Shown here: in pieces, positions 4,752-6,468 of the stretch
Numbering within the stretch: the stretch's first letter is position 1
Layout: the number at the start of each line of letters is the position of its first letter
Assembly: GCA_905235425.1 (NCBI GenBank)
Contig: CAJOKY010000138.1
Location: forward strand, 1 to 6,468
Length of the DNA stretch: 6,468 nt
Reading direction: 5' to 3'
From: an uncultured Selenomonadaceae bacterium
Lineage (GTDB): Bacteria > Bacillota > Negativicutes > Selenomonadales > Selenomonadaceae
Program-made: the position numbers and the translations under genes
Notes under the pieces: generated by a model
Told to the model about the DNA's origin: nothing
Database searches by the model: none
The model's input: the letters and a program-made list of their open reading frames with translations, nothing else

Positions 4752-6185
4752 ATGAAAGTTTTGTTGAAGTTTAAATTTTTAGGTAAATATTGGGACGAGA
4801 TTATTGACATAGCCGCCAATTTCGTTGATGTTAGTTTTTTGGGGATATTTTCAATAAATTTTTTAATTAATGCCGTAGCATTGGCGTTATTAGGCTACAT
4901 AATTTTAAAATTTTACAAAGAAATCAAAGAGAAAAGCTGGTCACTCTCGCCGAGTGCGTCTATGGGTCTCAAAAAATACAAGCAAGTATTTCTTTGGAAT
5001 TTCGCATTACAAATTTTGATTGGTGTACTTTGCTTTAATACGATAATAAAATTTGCTTTAATGTCACAAAGCGGAGTCAGCGCAACCGGCGGGCAAGCGG
5101 TAGAAACACTCCTTTATTTGGGTGAATTTTTCGGAATAAGTCTGATATCTTTTGTGTTCTGCATATTTGGAATAATTTGGAGTATAATGCGCTTTCACGA
5201 TATTGATAAATCCGGTTTTATGGTTTTGTTAATGGCAGTTCCTTTATTAAATTTATACTTTCTGTACATCTTGCTATTCAAAGAAGGCAATACCGCTGAA
5301 AAAGAGCCGGCTCCGGCTAATGAAGATGAAACCGAATCTGAAGGTAAAGTATATTCAAAATTTGAAAAAATTGCCATAGGCTTGGTAGCTTTTGGAATAA
5401 TTACTACGGGCATTATGGACTTTGTCAACAAGAACGATAGCGGAAACATATTTTACGGTTACAAATTGGCGTGTGGTTATTGGAAAACAGGAGAAGACTG
5501 GCGCAGCACCAGCGTGAGAATTGACACTAAGACGATTGATACTGACCCTATGCATTTCGGTTCAAGAATTGGTAAAATGAATTATGAAATACAATCTGTT
5601 TCAAGCGCTGCTGATGATATTATCGTCAAGTTTAAAATTACTTCCGGTGCCGCACTTAGAGAAGGCGAAGAATCTTACGGCGAAATGTACTTCCCTAAAA
5701 CTAACGTGAACAAAATGACGCTGAGATTTAATTGGAATTCAGGCAAATATGAGTATAGAGAGTCGTATGAATTGAATAATTCGCCTTATCTGCGAAATCT
5801 TGACGGCAATTTGGACATAGTTATATGTTTCGGGAGACAAGGCTACGCGCGTTATCTTGATTTATCTTCAATTGAAAAAGAAGTTGATGATGACGGCAAT
5901 ATAAATTTATCAATAGACACAATAAGTTCCACTCATGACGGGAAATTATATTCGCGCACCCACGAAGTTGTTATGAGTCCCGGCGAAAAATCCGGCACTT
6001 TAAAATACTCCGTTATTGACGGTTTACCTTATTTCGGCGCTGTGAATGATAATGAGCGACGCTTTATAGACTTAGACGTCACCGGAAAAAGTTACAGTTA
6101 CGAGGCGAGCTGTGAAGCATTTTTAACGACATATTTCTATGCCTTCGGACATAATTTTGAATATCCTCCGCATTTTAAACGCTAA
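4752..6185 (+). CDS. DUF805-like membrane protein with unknown C-terminal domain
   Basis: From ATG 4752 the protein has 477 residues. The N-terminal half has four hydrophobic segments (about 33-53, 79-103, 120-145, 155-176). Between the third and fourth lies MRFHDIDKSGF (146-156), followed by a Leu-rich helix with Pro 164. This closely resembles the R-x-HDI-x-(R/K)SG signature of DUF805 inner-membrane proteins, whose role is poorly known. An acidic, Pro-containing linker (180-197) leads to a fifth membrane segment (about 205-222). The remaining 250 residues are soluble-looking and polar, with many alternating strand-like stretches and aromatic residues, and resemble no domain I recognise. With five segments the tail is on the opposite side from the N-terminus; which side is not certain. 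DUF805 proteins are often only about 100-150 residues, so the long tail is unusual. The gene has its own promoter, and its TAA stop lies within a GCTAAC repeat. Confidence 0.75.
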   Translation: MKVLLKFKFLGKYWDEIIDIAANFVDVSFLGIFSINFLINAVALALLGYIILKFYKEIKEKSWSLSPSASMGLKKYKQVFLWNFALQILIGVLCFNTIIKFALMSQSGVSATGGQAVETLLYLGEFFGISLISFVFCIFGIIWSIMRFHDIDKSGFMVLLMAVPLLNLYFLYILLFKEGNTAEKEPAPANEDETESEGKVYSKFEKIAIGLVAFGIITTGIMDFVNKNDSGNIFYGYKLACGYWKTGEDWRSTSVRIDTKTIDTDPMHFGSRIGKMNYEIQSVSSAADDIIVKFKITSGAALREGEESYGEMYFPKTNVNKMTLRFNWNSGKYEYRESYELNNSPYLRNLDGNLDIVICFGRQGYARYLDLSSIEKEVDDDGNINLSIDTISSTHDGKLYSRTHEVVMSPGEKSGTLKYSVIDGLPYFGAVNDNERRFIDLDVTGKSYSYEASCEAFLTTYFYAFGHNFEYPPHFKR

Positions 6186-6214
6186 CCGCTAACCGTACCA
6201 GCTAACTGCTAATC
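6180..6214 (-). repeat. GCTAAC heptamer array between convergent genes
   Basis: CGCTAAC units begin on the last sense codon of the DUF805-like gene (CGC, then TAA stop at 6183-6185). They continue, with a six-base interruption (GTACCA), to GCTAACTGCTAATC. Read from the minus strand the array is TTAGC-type and begins four bases after the stop of the convergent right-edge gene, so it abuts both gene ends. It fills nearly all of the 31-base gap. There is no intrinsic terminator for either gene. Confidence 0.8.
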
Positions 6215-6216
6215 AC

Positions 6217-6468
6217 CTACAACGTTTCCGGCGCGTAGCGGCGTTGAATCTCTCTTAACACGGTGCCTTCCGTCTCAAGGTCAAGTTGCTTGCGTGAACT
6301 GAATTTGTTGAAAAAATTGCCTTTTAAAACTTTGTCGTACGGAAATTGAGCATAAGGCGCGTTAAGGTACGGTGACAGCGTCCATACATTTTCGTTATTA
6401 ACAGGACAATCGTCCATTTCTTTTTTTACGGCAGGAATATTGCTGTAGGCGATATCAAAAATAAAATC
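6217..6468 (-). CDS. C-terminal fragment of an unknown protein
   Basis: The minus-strand frame is open from the right edge to the TAG at 6219-6217, giving 83 residues with the true start outside the window. I do not recognise the family. The visible part is polar and soluble-looking, with no membrane segment. It contains aromatic, Pro- and Asn-rich stretches (VWTLSPYLNAPYAQFPYDKVL) and ends in a charged helix-like tail (LREIQRRYAPETL). An internal ATG at 6417 exists but lacks a strong ribosome binding site, and the frame continues upstream of it, so a longer gene is likely. It converges on the DUF805-like gene. Confidence 0.65.
   Translation of the reverse strand, partial: DFIFDIAYSNIPAVKKEMDDCPVNNENVWTLSPYLNAPYAQFPYDKVLKGNFFNKFSSRKQLDLETEGTVLREIQRRYAPETL

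Overview
The window looks like chromosomal DNA of a low- to mid-GC bacterium with strong AGGAG-type ribosome binding sites. My best guess is a diderm Firmicute of the Negativicutes (Selenomonas-like). This rests on a DUF3084 protein, a FliH-type protein and a WbaP-type sugar transferase sitting in a Firmicute-like SD and promoter context. The taxonomy is inference. There is no rRNA, tRNA, IS element or CRISPR array that I can see.

Layout, left to right. Positions 1-139 are non-coding, with a hairpin and a TTAATTC tandem repeat. A 114-residue unknown protein is on the minus strand (484-140), preceded by about 165 bases made almost entirely of 7-base tandem repeats. A FliH-family protein is on the minus strand (1519-653). 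It diverges from a DUF3084 membrane/coiled-coil protein on the plus strand (1635-2897), and the 115-base gap holds two overlapping, oppositely directed promoters. A 230-base structured intergenic region follows, then a full-length WbaP-type polyprenyl-phosphate sugar transferase (3128-4558). A composite heptamer repeat array starts on its stop codon. A well-formed promoter then drives a DUF805-like membrane protein with a large unknown C-terminal domain (4752-6185). A short repeat lies between it and the C-terminal end of a convergent unknown gene that runs off the right edge (6468-6217).

The genes do not form an obvious pathway. WbaP would start glycan-lipid assembly at the inner membrane. 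DUF3084 is probably an envelope-anchored coiled coil, and the DUF805-like protein is also in the membrane, so an envelope theme is possible but weak. The FliH protein has no flagellar neighbours here.

The most striking signal is not a gene. All six gene 3' ends in the window either contain or lie within 4 bases of a short tandem repeat: period 7 in five cases, period 6 in one. Two of the arrays share the same composite order, (TTAGCNN)n, then a CCCTG heptamer run, then ATTAG, in the same orientation relative to the upstream gene. Each TTAGC unit carries a stop triplet on both strands, and a 7-base period rotates it through all three frames. The second notable feature is a ten-heptad run in the DUF3084 protein with Leu at one core position and Asn at the other in every heptad.
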